A stretch of 64,000 bases of DNA from Nissolia schottii (taxonomy: Eukaryota; Streptophyta; Magnoliopsida; Fabales; Fabaceae). The notes under the pieces were generated by a model. It saw only the letters and a program-made list of their open reading frames with translations, searched no databases and was not told the origin of the DNA. How positions within the stretch are numbered: the stretch's first letter is position 1; each line of letters starts with the position of its first letter. The stretch spans positions 1 through 64,000 of the forward strand of contig QANU01097546.1 of NCBI GenBank assembly GCA_003254905.1. The letters are read 5' to 3'. A program made the translations under genes and the position numbers. Positions 46,713 to 58,963 of this stretch are shown piece by piece.

Positions 46713-48124
46713 CTAACCAGTCGAATGCTTGGAAATGTATTACGAAAGCTTGGCAACATGTCCATGATAACATTATTTGGTGGGTGGGAAATAGGAACAC
46801 TATCAGGTTTTGGAAAGATTATTGGATTCCTGGTTTTCCATCGTTGGAGGCTCACTCTTTAATTTCTTTACCACAGTCTGATCTCCATCTCACTATTGAT
46901 CGCTTTGTAAATAATGAAGGTAATTGGCATTGGGCTCGCATTTCCCCTATTTTACCTGGCAACATTTGCAATCTGATGATAGCAATCCATCCCCCTTCCC
47001 CTAGTCTAGGCGACGATTATGTTGCCTGGGCTCCTAGCCATGATGGCCCATTCTCTATAAAATTTGCTTATTCTACTTTATCGGGGGAGGATTCCATGTA
47101 CATCAGAGACCCTCTTTACAGGTTAATTTGGAAATGGAGAGGAGTGGAGAGAGTGAAATCTTTTCTCTACCTGATTTCCAGAGAAGCTTTACTAACTAAT
47201 GCGAACCGTGTGAGCCGTCACCTTTCTTTGGATAGCTCTTGCCCTCGATGCTCTAATCAGGCTATAGAGTCTACTCTACATGCCCTTAGAGACTGTGAGG
47301 TTGTTTCGAGGTTTTGGAAGAGGTTGTTACATCCCGCTTGTAGGCATAAATTTTTTGAAGTATCCCTTCACACATGGCTTTCGCAAAACTTGAAGCAAGG
47401 CTATCATTTTGGTTGGTATGGTGACCAAGAATGGCACACAGTGTTTGGTTTGGCCCTTCATTACCTCTGGTATGTTCGCAATGATTTCGTCTTTAATAAT
47501 TCTTCACCTAGTGTTGGCGATCTTTGGTTTTCTTTTGGATTGAGACTTAAGCACTATTCTCCTCCGAATCATATATACTCCTCTTCTATCACTTCTAACT
47601 TGGAGGAACATCTAATTTGCTGCCAATTTCCTTCTCCTGGATGGGTGGTAGCGAATTGTGATGGCTCAGTGATCAATTCTGGCAGTGCAGGCTGTGGGGG
47701 TCTTATTAGAGATGAATCAAGAAGTTTTATTACAGGTTTCTCGGTTAGATTGGGTTTGACATCCATCACTATAGCTGAGTTGTGGGGCATTTTGCATGTG
47801 TTAAACATCACATGGCGGGGTGGTTTTCAGAAAGTGCGAGTTGATTGTGATTCACAATGCGCTATTAAGCGTATACATAATTGTCATAATCACCTTCATC
47901 CAGTTGCCTCAATTATATCCCGTATCCGTGAACTTCTATCAAGGAATTGGGTGGTGCGTCTTCAACATGTTTTCGGGGAATCTAACCGAGTTGCTGATTG
48001 TCTTGCTCATCAGAGTCACAACCTTGATAATTTTGAGATCGCCATATTTGATGAGGCGCCAGCGGCTACTCGCCCGCTTTTGTTGAATGATCTGATTCAG
48101 ATCACGTGGCCTCGTAGAGGCTAG
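46713..48124 (+). pseudogene. LINE second half: zf-RVT and RNase H
   Basis: Continues the LINE frame from CAGTCGAATGCTTGG (QSNAWKCITKAWQHV) to a stop at 48122-48124. It has the WW-GN-IRFWKDYW block and a zinc-binding RVT region (FSIKFAYSTL, WKWRGVERVKSFLYL, CPRCSNQAIESTLHALRDC). An RNase H domain follows, with the acidic set NCDGS, AELWGI, VDCDSQ and NRVADCLAH. The frame is open for about 470 codons, so it decayed little after insertion. It cannot be translated on its own as part of the LINE protein because the LTR-like insertion separates it from RT. Confidence 0.92.
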
Positions 48125-48597
48125 TTTTTCCTTTCCTTTGGGCGTTAGCCCCTTTGTCTACCAAAAAAAAAGTTAGGTCTGGTTATATAAGTTAGTTGGG
48201 TTTTTAGTAAGGTGATTTTTCACGTGTTTCATGGGTTAAATACTTTATCTTTTTAGATATTTTTATTTTTGATAATTTTTAGAACTAAATTCATCAATTT
48301 TTCATCATTTCATGATTTAATATGATATATTGGTGTGTCGTATGATCTAATGTGATTAATTAATGCCTTTCAATATAACATTTGTAGAAAGATGTATTAT
48401 AAGCTCAAATAATCCACAAATCTCTAAACCTCTTACAAGTTGGTTATTCAATAATTTGATTATCATATAGAACATAAAATGATGATAAAATTCAATGAAT
48501 TTAATTATAAGAATTATTGGAAAAAAATGATAATTAGTAGGAGAGGGTATTTACCATGGACGGATCTAAAAGGGTCCAAAATTTATATAGTCTCATC

Positions 48598-49170
48598 CAA
48601 GGTTGTCAAACTCGAGAGTTTAAGTAAACTCGTGGAGTCTCAGCAAACTCAGATCGTAAACTCGTATGAGTTTGCATACGTAAAAAAATATGTTATAAGC
48701 AATATAATTAGGAACTAAACTTAATTAAATAATGTATTTATAATTGAAATTGAATAATGTTAACTTTAAATTAAATTAATGAAAGACATATCATAAAATA
48801 CACCTTAATGCATGACACTTAGTGGTTATGTCATACTTTATTCAGTATATGTATTATTTTATAGTTCAATAAAACATAGCTCAATTATGATAAATATATG
48901 AAATTAAAAAAATAAACTCAATATACATTATCTAATATAAACAAAGTTAGGTAAGTATCTAACAAAGTTTCAAAATTTGTACATTTTGAGGTAAACTAGT
49001 AAACTCGTAGGTAGATTTTAACTCGTGAACTCGCTAGTAGAATCGAGAGTTTACTTAAACTCGTACGAGTTTACCAAAAAAGAGTTTACATAAGTGTTAA
49101 CTCATTTTTATGTAGTAAAATCGTAAACTCGTAAGAGTTTAAGAGTTAACTCGAGAGTTTAACAACCACG
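48598..49170 (-). mobile_element. hAT-type MITE of the AACTCG family, best-preserved copy
   Basis: Starts CAAGGTTGTCAAACTC and ends GAGTTTAACAACCACG. A perfect 8-bp duplication GTCTCATC flanks it (48590-48597 and 49171-49178), which defines the ends of the whole family and places it with hAT. The interior, read on minus, matches 3368-3914 (TACATATACTGAATAAAG, ATGCATTAAGGTGTATTTTA). Noncoding. Confidence 0.85.
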
Positions 49171-50448
49171 GTCTCATCAAATAAATATTACAATATATTA
49201 TTAAATTATGTGTATATATATATATATATCAATACATAGAAAGAAATTTTTTCTAAATTATAAAATTAGTCAATATGAAAATTTGTGTTGTCAATTTTTT
49301 TTAATAATCCTCTTATTTTATAAGTTAAAAGACTATTAACAAAAATAAAACATTTTCATTTTGTGTATGAGTTTACTTTTTTACATTATTCATACTTGAA
49401 GAATGCCTATTAATAGTAACATTTGAAATAAAAGAGTAAACATAAAATAAATAAAATATTAAATTAAAAAATATTATAAATTGTTCTTATAAACAATTGA
49501 TATATATAACTCACAAATTGACATAACACCAATTTGATAATGTTAAGCTTGTGTGATGCTTAGTGGTTAACGGGATAAAATGGTTCTACTAATTCACATT
49601 GATAATTGAAACATATTTTTCTATATTCTTCTCATGAGTGCAAATAGAGATAAACACTTTATAAATTATTGTAATTGAATTTGCCATTAAACTTTTATAA
49701 TTGAGTGCAAATGGAGGAAAAATTAAAGTAAAAGTGTAAAACTTATAAGAAAATATATATGGTGAGATGAGATTTTTAGCTAGTTAAAATTTAAATCAAT
49801 TAAAAAAGAAAATTTGAAGTTGTGGGGGGGTAGAAGGAGGGACCAAGAGGTTTATACCTACATACGAAAGCTACTACTAACCCATCACAATTTTCATGTT
49901 ATTGATATATAAAAATTTATAGATTTTGTGGGAGGGGGGACTGCCCCTGCAAACCAGCTCCTGATAACAAAGTACAGATGTCCATAGTTCAATTGAAACA
50001 AAAAAAAAAAGTAAAATTTATAATTTACTAAACACCAATTAAGTTTGATCAAGCTATGTCAGCTCATTATAAAACTCTTTTAATACTACTTTTTCTATTC
50101 ACAAGATTTAAATATAAAATTTTGCTTAAGTGAAAGAAATGTCAAACTATTTGAACTAATCAAAATTATAACATCCATTTACATAATTAATTACTACTTC
50201 AATTTTTTTTTGTTGTGAATTGAATTCAAAGTTAAAAAATTTAGTAATATTTTATAAAATTATCCCTATTATCTCACATCCATTACTTTATGTCTTTTTC
50301 ACTACTTTCATTAATCAAGGGTATAATAAAGATAATTTATATTGTTTAGATTTAAAAAATAGACAAATATTATTGTATATATTAAAATAGAAAGACAGAA
50401 AAACCAAAAAAAACGGAAGGAGTATTTTGAAGATGACAAATTTAATTA
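49171..50448. other. Gene-free AT-rich stretch
   Basis: (TA)n at 49211-49229; the rest is AT-rich with no supported gene. A possible Stowaway right end (ACGGAAGGAGTATTTT at 50414-50429) has no clear partner. Confidence 0.45.
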
Positions 50449-50734
50449 CTATTCCCTCCGTTCTAAAATAATTGTTCATCTTCTTATTTTAGTCTGTTTC
50501 AAAATAATTGTCCACTTACTTATAAGTTTAAACATCAATTTATTGATTTTCCTAACAAACTCTAATCAAATAAACTCTCTCTTTTGTACTTATCCACTAT
50601 AACAACTCTACTCACTCCCTACAAATAAGAATAATAAGGTAAAATATTATTAACTTTTACATTTTTCAATCATTTTTTTAATAACCGCGTAAAATAGAGA
50701 GTACACAATTATTTTAAAATGGATAGATCAATAC
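50449..50734. mobile_element. Stowaway-like MITE
   Basis: The left end CTATTCCCTCCGTTCTAAAA is mirrored by the right end, whose complement reads GTATTGATCTATCCATTTTA, then AAATAATTGT in both. TA flanks both sides, as for Tc1/mariner-derived Stowaway elements. 286 bp, noncoding; an internal copy of the TTCAAAATAATTGT motif lies near 50490. Confidence 0.75.
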
Positions 50735-53700
50735 TATTAAAAGTGTAATATGTTTTCGATACACTTATTATGTCAATGATTGCACTTATTGCTCTAACAT
50801 CAAATTAGTACAACTAATTAATGCTTTGATTAGCTACTAACTAATTATGTCCAAATTAGGCCAATCATGAAATCCATGATTAGAAAGACTGATATAATCA
50901 CACCATTATGCAATTATAGCCCAACTATAATAACTTTTTCCTAATATATCCTAATTTTTCCATCAATTTTGAATAGTAGGAAACAATATAGAATGAAAGC
51001 AAAATATGAGGTAGGAATTGAAAGAGAAAAGATTATGTTAGCTGATGAAGCAATAATAAGTGGTATCTTTTGGTATAGGGAAAGTTTTTCTCAAAAAATA
51101 TAAGTATTTCTTTGACCAAGAAATCCTACTTGTTATTTTTGTTAGGAATTCCATCACATCTTTATTTGATAAGGGGGAAAAAAAACAGTTAACTCTATTG
51201 CAAGTGAATTAAACAACCACCCAATCTTTAAAAGGACGAGCTACCACTCCCATCTATGACAATACAACTACTTATAATCCTAGTTAGCTTTATTATAAGC
51301 TATCATTACACTAATAATTAGACTAAAGCTATATATGAAGCAAGAATCTAATGTGTTTTTCTTTTAATGGTTTGTTTGTTTATGCAATCCATCTACTTAT
51401 TATGGCCATAAGGTCATGTATGATATGGAGATATAATTGCATTTTGCACTTTTACATAATTAGAGCATCAAAAGAAGAAGAAAAGAAAACATTTAATTGC
51501 AATTGAATTGGTATGGAGGGTGGAAAATCATGTCTTCCTCGCTTTCTTCGTTGGTGGACAAAATTAAAATATTTCATAATCAAACAATCCTTGTTTTTTT
51601 TTTTGGTCAAATTTATTATTTATGTTCAATAAAATAAATAAATTACACTGACTTTTCACGAGGTTGAATGAAATTATACTTATTTTTCTTTTAATTTAAA
51701 AAATTATACACAACTTCCTTAATAATGGCAGAGATTAGACATCTTTTAATATTGAAGTATTTTTTTAATTATGCTACTCACTTTCACACTATACAGACTT
51801 CACAATCCTCTACCTCAACATTTTTAGGTAACTGTTTACCCTTCTTCTTTAGTCATCTCTTGCACATAGAGACCCAATGTGCAGTAAACTCTAGTGATTG
51901 TGAATGTAATTAAGAGTAACTTGTAACAAATAGAGTCTCACTGTGTTATTGATATGGGAGGCCAATATGGTGGGAAGGCAGGTGTAATGTTCTAAGCTAT
52001 AAGAGAAGTCAATATAATTTCACTAAATTTTAAGAAATATCAATGTAGTTTATCCAAAAGAAATTAATTGAAACGAAAATTCACTTTAAAGTAATCTCAA
52101 GAAGCTAACTTCACACAAAGATTTAAAAGTGACATTAATTATTTGAACTCATTTGTATTGAGACACTTTATTGCCCGAAACTCTAAATCACGTTAAATGA
52201 GATCTTTATGAGATTTATATTCTATTATGATTTCATTTAAATGTGAATAAAATGTAAATCAATATGATATTTGATGAAAAATAAATACAAGATCGTTTCT
52301 CAAGGTTTAAACATCTTTGAAATTGATTGAGAGGAAAAAAAGAAGACCATCTTCAATTTCTTTGACAGAATCTTCATATATATATATATCTTCAAATTCA
52401 GACCCTCTACTTGTCTTTCAATTATTGTACCATGGTTTGACTCTTCGATTGGAGCGGGGTAGGTTGTCTAACCAGAAAAGAAAGGCTCCTCTTTATGGAG
52501 GGCATTTTCTTTCAGAAAAAGAAAAAGTGAGGAATTCTTAACATTAAATTTACAAATCAAATTAAATATTNATACACACACAAAGATATAAATCTATTCA
52601 AAACTTGACTTTTAAACTTAAAATCTTACAGCTAAATATCAGTTTTAGTAATTCATCAAGTGACATTTTAATTAAGGTTTTACTATTAAATTATATATTA
52701 ATATAAATAAAATATGATATTTCATGAATGTCCAATAATTTGTCTTAGATAAAGTGCGTAATTTATTGACATACTAGTTAATAGTATTTATTAAAGTGAG
52801 GCAGTGAATGTGATGAATACAATGTATGCATTTAGAGTATTTGACCCCAATCATGTCGTTAATTTGACATGACATAGGATTACGACGTTGTCAGAATTAT
52901 TGTGGTCAGCAACCATTCAATGCAACTATGCAAGTTGTAACACTACTGCAGGATTTTGAATTTTGAATCACATTCTACACATACACAAGACTATGGAAGG
53001 AAGAGAAACTATTGTATCTTCATGTAATTTATACAGAAAAAAATTAATAAATGTTATTTTAGAAGGTTTGTTAAAAAGTTTAAAGTAAAAAAGATTTTAT
53101 TAAATAAGTATTTTTTTAATTTTTTATAGAAATAACTAAATTTGTCTATTTTAATTTTTAATAAGTGTTTTTATAACATTTGTTAATAAAACTCTTAAAT
53201 AAATTGCGCTTTATTTAATTATAAAGTGATAGTTTATTTAGATTTTGTTTGAGTTGAGTTTAAAAGAAAAAGAAAAAGAGAGGAAGGCTTTGAGAGATTT
53301 TATATTATTTTGGAGTATTAATTTAGACAAGGAAATTAATTAAAGAGTTTTCAGAAACCTTTCATAATCCTCATTTTTTTTAGTTCTTATAATAGGGGTT
53401 TTATACACTAGTGTCAAGCAAAGAAAGGGAAAACCTTCTAAACTCTTTCTCCCTTCCCCTTCTTCTTTCCTTGATGCCTTTTGTTATTTATTTTCTCTCA
53501 TAATTCCCAAAAAAGCCCAAAGTGTTTCACAACAATATAAGATATTATCAATTTTTTTCTTTGTCGCAACTTATTCTCACTTGATTATGGCATTACTTGT
53601 TGGGTCGACAATGCTATGCACATTTGGGCTAGAGGTAGGGGCTTATATATCAAGACAAATAAAGGCTACTAGGCTAGTGTTCATCAATTTAGGCTACTAT

Positions 53701-54312
53701 TTCTTTAGGATGCATTTGAATAAAATTTAAAAAAGCTTAAATATATAAATTCGTGTTAAGTGCCAAATTGGTCCTTACAAAATGTATCAATGCCCAATGT
53801 AATCACTGGAAAAGAAAATAAAGTGCTAACGTAGTCCCTAAAATTTTAAAACGTTACTCTCAATAATTTTTGAAATTTTAAAAAATTGCCAACAGAAGAA
53901 CTAGTGAAAGCGATATTTTGAAATAACATTTTTCAAGAATTGAATTGATACTTAACCTTATAAATTTAGTCACATTGAATAAAAGTCTTTTGCTCATGAA
54001 TCGCCATGACTTGATTATTAGATACTCCTTTTAATTTAATGAATGATAGGTAAATACCTCTAAGCATTTGATAAATGCAAAAACATACCCTGAATTGGAA
54101 CAAGTCCTCTCCTAAACTGAAATTTCAATACCACCAAAAGCTAATAATTTCATGACACTTCAAGGTCTTTGGATTTGATTATTTGCACAGAAATAATCAC
54201 TTGGTTTTCTCAAAAGCGCTCTCAAATATCTTCTGATCATAACATGTTTTGAATACACTAGCTAAACCAAAAATTAGCATAAAAGAGGCAAGATTGGATA
54301 GCCCTTTTGTCA
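50735..54312. other. Gene-free stretch
   Basis: Contains only short ORFs without domains (for example 51725-51913 and 52317-52541). A single unresolved N is at 52571. A block at 53745-53970 (CCAAATTGGTCCTTAC, AGTCCCTAAAATTTT) looks like old dispersed-repeat sequence. No RNA gene identified. Confidence 0.45.
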
Positions 54313-54327
54313 TAATGAAAGATGTGA

Positions 54328-54518
54328 TTGCCAACCGAAATTGGTCCAAGTAATAAGCAGCTTAGTATCGCTTAAACAAGTCTCAGATTTAAGACTTAGT
54401 GTATGTAATTATCCCTACTGGGAGATTCACCCACCATAGAAAGGTGGGTGACCTAAGTTGACTCAGATTAGTTAAAGCAAAACCTTGGAATTGAACGGAC
54501 AAACAAACAAAAAAAAAG
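54328..54518 (+). mobile_element. tRNA-derived SINE, copy A
   Basis: Flanked by a perfect 15-bp target duplication TAATGAAAGATGTGA (54313-54327 and 54519-54533). Head: GGTCCAAGTAATAAGCAGC (A-box region) and a degenerate B box, then the body TTATCCCTACTGGGAGATTC, GACTCAGATTAG, and an A-rich tail. Same family as 58102-58281 and 58964-59158 but more diverged. Confidence 0.85.
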
Positions 54519-54533
54519 TAATGAAAGATGTGA

Positions 54534-55770
54534 ATATCCGAATCAAACCAACTTAGTTATTACCCAATTGACTGGCAATTTGGGTCAAAAATAAATGTGA
54601 GAAGAGTCACATCACACCCCATAAGTTTTTTTTTCTTCTACTTTTCGCAGGCACATAAGTTCCAATTTGTATGAGTCTATTTATGCTGGAATCGGCCTCC
54701 ACAAGTACAGTTGTAATAGTTCTTTTTTTACATCGGTAATACTAAGATATGAATATCTAAACTCATGCACACAACAAAAATCTCTTACCACAGAACCATT
54801 CCTTGTAGCTTTGTACCGTTGTAATAGTTGCTAAGCTCTAGGAACACTAACACCCAAGTTATTTTTTCTCATAATTGAGTACCGTGGAGTAACGCGATCA
54901 AGGACAAAACTTACCTCCATTTTACGCATACGCACTTGTTTACTTGTGTAAATGCCAACAGAGGTTCGTTGGACTCAGAAGGTTCACTTTCAGTAAATTC
55001 TGTTTTCCAATCATACATATTATAGTCGCACCTGAATCCGGAACCAAAGAAATTAAGCAGTTTCAAGTCTACTATGGAACAAAAAATTTCCCCCTTCTTA
55101 AGGATTTGAAACATTAGGACAAATAAGCAAAGCATTATTGACTCACAAAGATCAGATTCAGACTTGCACAACAGAATCCAACATAATGGGACATAGTCAT
55201 ACCTTATATAGGCTTATTATAGCTAACAATATAATGCAGTTTTGTGTTGACATTACTCACTAGAACAAAACACCATTCTTAAGAATTTGGAACAAAGGCG
55301 AGAATGAGGAAATGTTACTGCAATCACATTGCTCGGATTCGGCTTAGATAACCCTAAAAAATGGGCATGAATCACACCTTACTAGTTCCTCTGACAATGA
55401 ACTGCATCATGTAAGCACAGAAAACATGTACCTCGTTACAAAAACAAAATGCTAACCTCTCATCACGCCGGTAACTAGTTTACGAGGCAGACATGATATA
55501 TAGGCGGCAGGTACCACAATATGAAACGTAAGCATAAATTTATATCGATCAATTACATAATGTAAAGGTAAAACTGTAAATTGCAAGTTCACAGATGATT
55601 AGAGACAAAATTTTAGAAGGGAGACAACTACTACAAAAAACTCAGTCGCCTAATATACAGCTTGCAGACTTGTATAGCCGAGCAGAACAAGAAAAGGATA
55701 ACCCAACCTCGAAACAACTCTGTCATCTATCGAGTTCAACGCATCACCTAAAAATTACACAAGTCAAACC
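54534..55770. other. 3' flank of the small basic-protein gene
   Basis: No further gene recognised. The minus-strand ORF at 54911-55171 has no known domain and no codon-bias support. The 3' untranslated region of the 79-residue gene probably occupies the right part. Confidence 0.4.
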
Positions 55771-56900
55771 TCAATTGTCAAGCTCCATTGCCTGGGCAGC
55801 TTTAGCTTTAGCTACGGCTGTCAACTTGGTCTTCACCTTTTTCTTCCCAACCTGAAACCCGCCCTTCTTTTTCTTGTCGCTGCCATCAACCTATATATGT
55901 TTGTCCCAACAAAAACAAATTCAAAAGACAGTAATCAATCTTTGATACACACACATACACACACACAATTTAAGCTCTCTACTTTGGGTTTTCCTACAAA
56001 AATTTGAATCATATATTCAGATTTTCTATCACTCACTCCGCCAGGTTAACTCGTCACTCACCAACATATGGTTTCACTTACTTCAAGCTTTCAACTACTT
56101 ATCATGAAGAAAATTACATAAAGAGTTCAAAATTGATGCAATATCTCACTAAACAAAAAACTTAACATCATAATAGTAAATAAAGCTAAGAACTTTTCCT
56201 TACCCCAAAAAAAAAAACAGAAAAAAACTCTTTATATCATAATGTCAAAAACTAAACCAATCAAAAGTATAGGAAGCTTAGAATCATATATTCCCATCTT
56301 TTCCACAAATTTTTTTTTTCTTCAAAAGGCAAAGTAGAGAAATTAAATGGCAAACACTTTCATCTTCTTTCACTTACTTCAGCTTTCAATTAACTATCAT
56401 GAAGAGTCACACAAAGAGTTTAAATTTGATGCAATTGCAATATCTCACTAAACAAAAACCTTCACATCATAATAGTAACAGTAACTAAAGCTAAGAACTT
56501 TGGGTGTTTTACATCAAATTACCAAAAATTTAATCTATAAAAAGGTACAGGAAGCTCAATATCATACATTCCCAAAAATTTTTCAAAAAATAAAATACAA
56601 AACTCAGCAGAAAAAACCCCCAAACTGAGAAATTAAATGGGAAAAAAAAACTTACTTTCATCTTGCTTTGCTTTGCGTTGAGCTTCTTTTCTTTCTTCTG
56701 CTTCTCCTGCTTCTCTCCTGCAAGGGAATCGCCAAAACCACAAAAAAAAAAAAAAAAATAAGAAACACGACATCGTGATTTTCGAGTTGGCGGCAGAAAA
56801 ACGAATTGGAAAAAATTTGCAGAAGAGGAATTTTAGGAGTACTTTGGAGATCGAATTCGTGCTGCTTCTTTCTCTTAGAAAGGTTGTTCTTCTTCGACAT
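55771..56900 (-). CDS. Small lysine-rich, probably nuclear protein (79 residues, three exons)
   Basis: Minus-strand exons 56900-56843, 56717-56656 and 55890-55771, with GT-AG junctions (CAAA|GTACTC, TTGCAG|GAG, ATGAAA|GTAAGT, ATATAG|GTT), join into a 79-residue frame. It starts MSKKNNLSKRKKQHEFDLQ, has a charged helix-like centre (REKQEKQKKEKKLNAKQSK), and ends with KKKKGGFQVGKKKVKTK and AKAAQAMELDN. There is no signal peptide or membrane segment; about a third of the residues are Lys or Arg, which suggests nuclear or nucleolar location. I recall similar short plant proteins but no assigned function, so none is given. A telo-box-like AACCCTA just upstream is typical of ribosome-biogenesis genes and is weak support for such a role. 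An upstream in-frame ATG at 56987 would add 29 residues. Confidence 0.8.
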
Positions 56901-56987
56901 TTTTTCTCCGATGATTGATGAAACAGAGAATGGGGAAAAAAAGTTTGAAGCTTTTAGGTTTAAGGTGTATCTGAGTATAGTAGCCAT

Positions 56988-56995
56988 AACCCTAG
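56988..56995 (+). promoter_or_regulatory. Telo-box-like motif
   Basis: AACCCTAG (TAACCCTAGA in context) lies about 90 bases upstream of the small gene's ATG. AAACCCTA-type boxes are known in plant promoters of translation and ribosome-biogenesis genes. Here it may lie in the leader or core promoter. Confidence 0.5.
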
Positions 56996-57477
56996 AAAAT
57001 TCTCAATTTTCAATAGGAAGCACTTTTTTTTTTTTAATTATTTATTTTACATTTAGTCCTCCTAGTTTACAAATTTTATGGTTGTGATTATAAAAGTGGG
57101 GTAATTTCGGAAATAATGGTCAACTTAATAATGGAAGGGTAACTTGGTGATAATTATATTATATGTGGTAAAGAAAAATTATATTATAATATAAAAGATA
57201 AAAATAAAAAATTAATGTGTAAGTCGGGTCGCACAAATTGGGTTAGTTTTAAAAGTCAAGTATCTAAAAATTGGCCCTACTCATACTTAGGTTAATCGGG
57301 TTTTACCCAATGATTAGGGATGAGAACTAGTAAGCCAAGTCAAACATTGAACAAGTCAAATTTGTGTCATAAATTTTTAGTCTGAGTCTAACTTATTACT
57401 TGTCAAAGACTTTTTTTTGGGTCTGAGACTTATTTTAGAGGCATGGTGCTTGAAGCTTGATATATTATAATAAATAA

Positions 57478-57705
57478 ATGTTGAGGCAAAAATATCTCAT
57501 GTGTTTAGAGAGACAAATTTTTGTGTTGATGAGCTTGCAAAGAAAGGGATCGACTTGCAATAGGGAGTTGTCTTGTATGAAAATATCCCTGCATGTATCT
57601 CTCGTGTCTTTTTTGTGGATAATGTTGGTGTCTCGTTTATGAAAATTTTAGTTATGTAATTTATTTGTCCTTGGGCTTGTTAGCCTCATTGTTTTAAAAA
57701 AAATT
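57478..57705 (+). mobile_element. 3'-end fragment of an L1-type LINE
   Basis: Translates as ISHVFRETNFCVDELAKKG, then after an in-frame stop VVLYENIPACISRVFFVDN and VGVSFMKILV. This is the familiar end of plant LINE RNase H. It is followed by TTTGTCCTTGGGCTTGTTAGCC and an A-rich tail. About 230 bases; inactive. It belongs to a different LINE lineage from the copy at 43655. Confidence 0.75.
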
Positions 57706-58101
57706 AAAAATAAATGTATTATGATAATATATAAACATACTACATTTGCATATATTAACATAATAATTCATGTTAACTTAGTGGTAGATTAACAATTAAT
57801 AATATGACATGTGTTCAAATTATACCTCATTACTTTTTTGAATAATAATTGAATATGGGTTGAAGACCTAACCCAACCCAAAAACTTTTGGGTTGGTTGG
57901 ATTGATGGGTCACCCTAACTAATGCGATGATAAATATAAAATTGAAGGACTAAATAGGGTTTTATACTTAATAGTTTAAACTAAAAAAATTTGCTCATAA
58001 TAAAAAACTTAATAAAAGAATAGTAAAAAAACAATGTTGTATTTAACGAGGATACATATTCAATTTTCATTATTGATGTGAAAATTTGGAAGTACTTTTT
58101 T

Positions 58102-58281
58102 TTTAGGTTGCCTGTCCGGTATCCAAGGCTTAGCCTTGACTAATCCGGGTCGACCCAAGTTGCGCATCTGGCTATGGCGGGTGAGTCTCCCAGCGGGGAT
58201 AACTGTATAGACAAGGTCTCGGACTCAGGAACTTGCTTAAGCGATACCAAGCCGCTTACCACTTGGACCAACCCCCGTTGG
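58102..58281 (-). mobile_element. tRNA-derived SINE, copy B
   Basis: Minus-strand copy with the head CAACGGGGGTTGGTCCAAG, A-box GTGGTAAGCGGC, the body ATCCCCGCTGGGAGACTC and GGTCGACCCGG, and tail AACCTAAAAAAAA. Flanked by TTGGAAGTACTTTTTT (from 58086) and TTGGAAGTGCTTTTTT (58282-58297), a target duplication with one mismatch. Confidence 0.88.
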
Positions 58282-58963
58282 TTGGAAGTGCTTTTTTAAC
58301 TCAAAATTTTAGAGGCATGCGAATGAAATAATTGGTGTCCAACCCTAGTAATTCACTGATTCTCTTTTGTAATATTCATCATTATTCAAATATTATAATA
58401 TAGGGTAATTATTCTTGTGCACCTAGCTATTACACACTTATTGTACACCTAGGCTATTTTTGCAAACTCAATTTTGGTGACTCAACACACTCTTAATTGC
58501 CTTACCATAATCACTCACGCGCCTCAAATATAACAATCTCCGAGATAATCGCTAATCAAATAACCGTCCCGCACATTCTCTCTCAATTTGGCTCTTGAGA
58601 TTTTGTTTTTTCGTTTTTGTTTTTTTGTTTTCACTAATCACAGTGGTTGTGTCTAAACATATAAAAAACACAGACATAACCATGACAGATAACGAGATGT
58701 AACCTTTTATTATACTCAGACACAATCCTTTGGTGAAAATAGACACAACCTTACCAAAGTAAAAGACCTAACCTTTTTGTTGTGTGAAACACAACTAGTT
58801 TAAATAAACATACACAACCTTTTATTGTACTTAGACACAACCTTTTCGTGAACTCAGACCTAACCTTATTAAACAACATGACCTAACTGTTCTTTATATA
58901 TATATATATATATAAACCCTTTGGTGAAAGCAGACATAACCTTATCAAAGTAAAAGACCTAAC

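Larger units (their letters stand above)
43655..48171 (+). mobile_element. 5'-truncated L1-type LINE with nested solo LTR
   Basis: Non-LTR retrotransposon lacking its ORF1 and endonuclease. It begins within the region just before RT, runs through RT, zf-RVT and RNase H, and ends in a short 3' tail with A9 at 48163-48171 (TTGGGCGTTAGCCCC precedes it). The body is split at 45123-46712 by a later insertion. The 5' border is marked by a doubled GATGAAGATAAAAGC. No convincing target duplication was found (only GTTAG on both sides). Confidence 0.93.

Noticed and set aside
52317..52541. 74-codon ORF that looked like organellar DNA
   Set aside because: I could not match it to any mitochondrial or plastid gene, and the flanks are ordinary nuclear AT-rich DNA.
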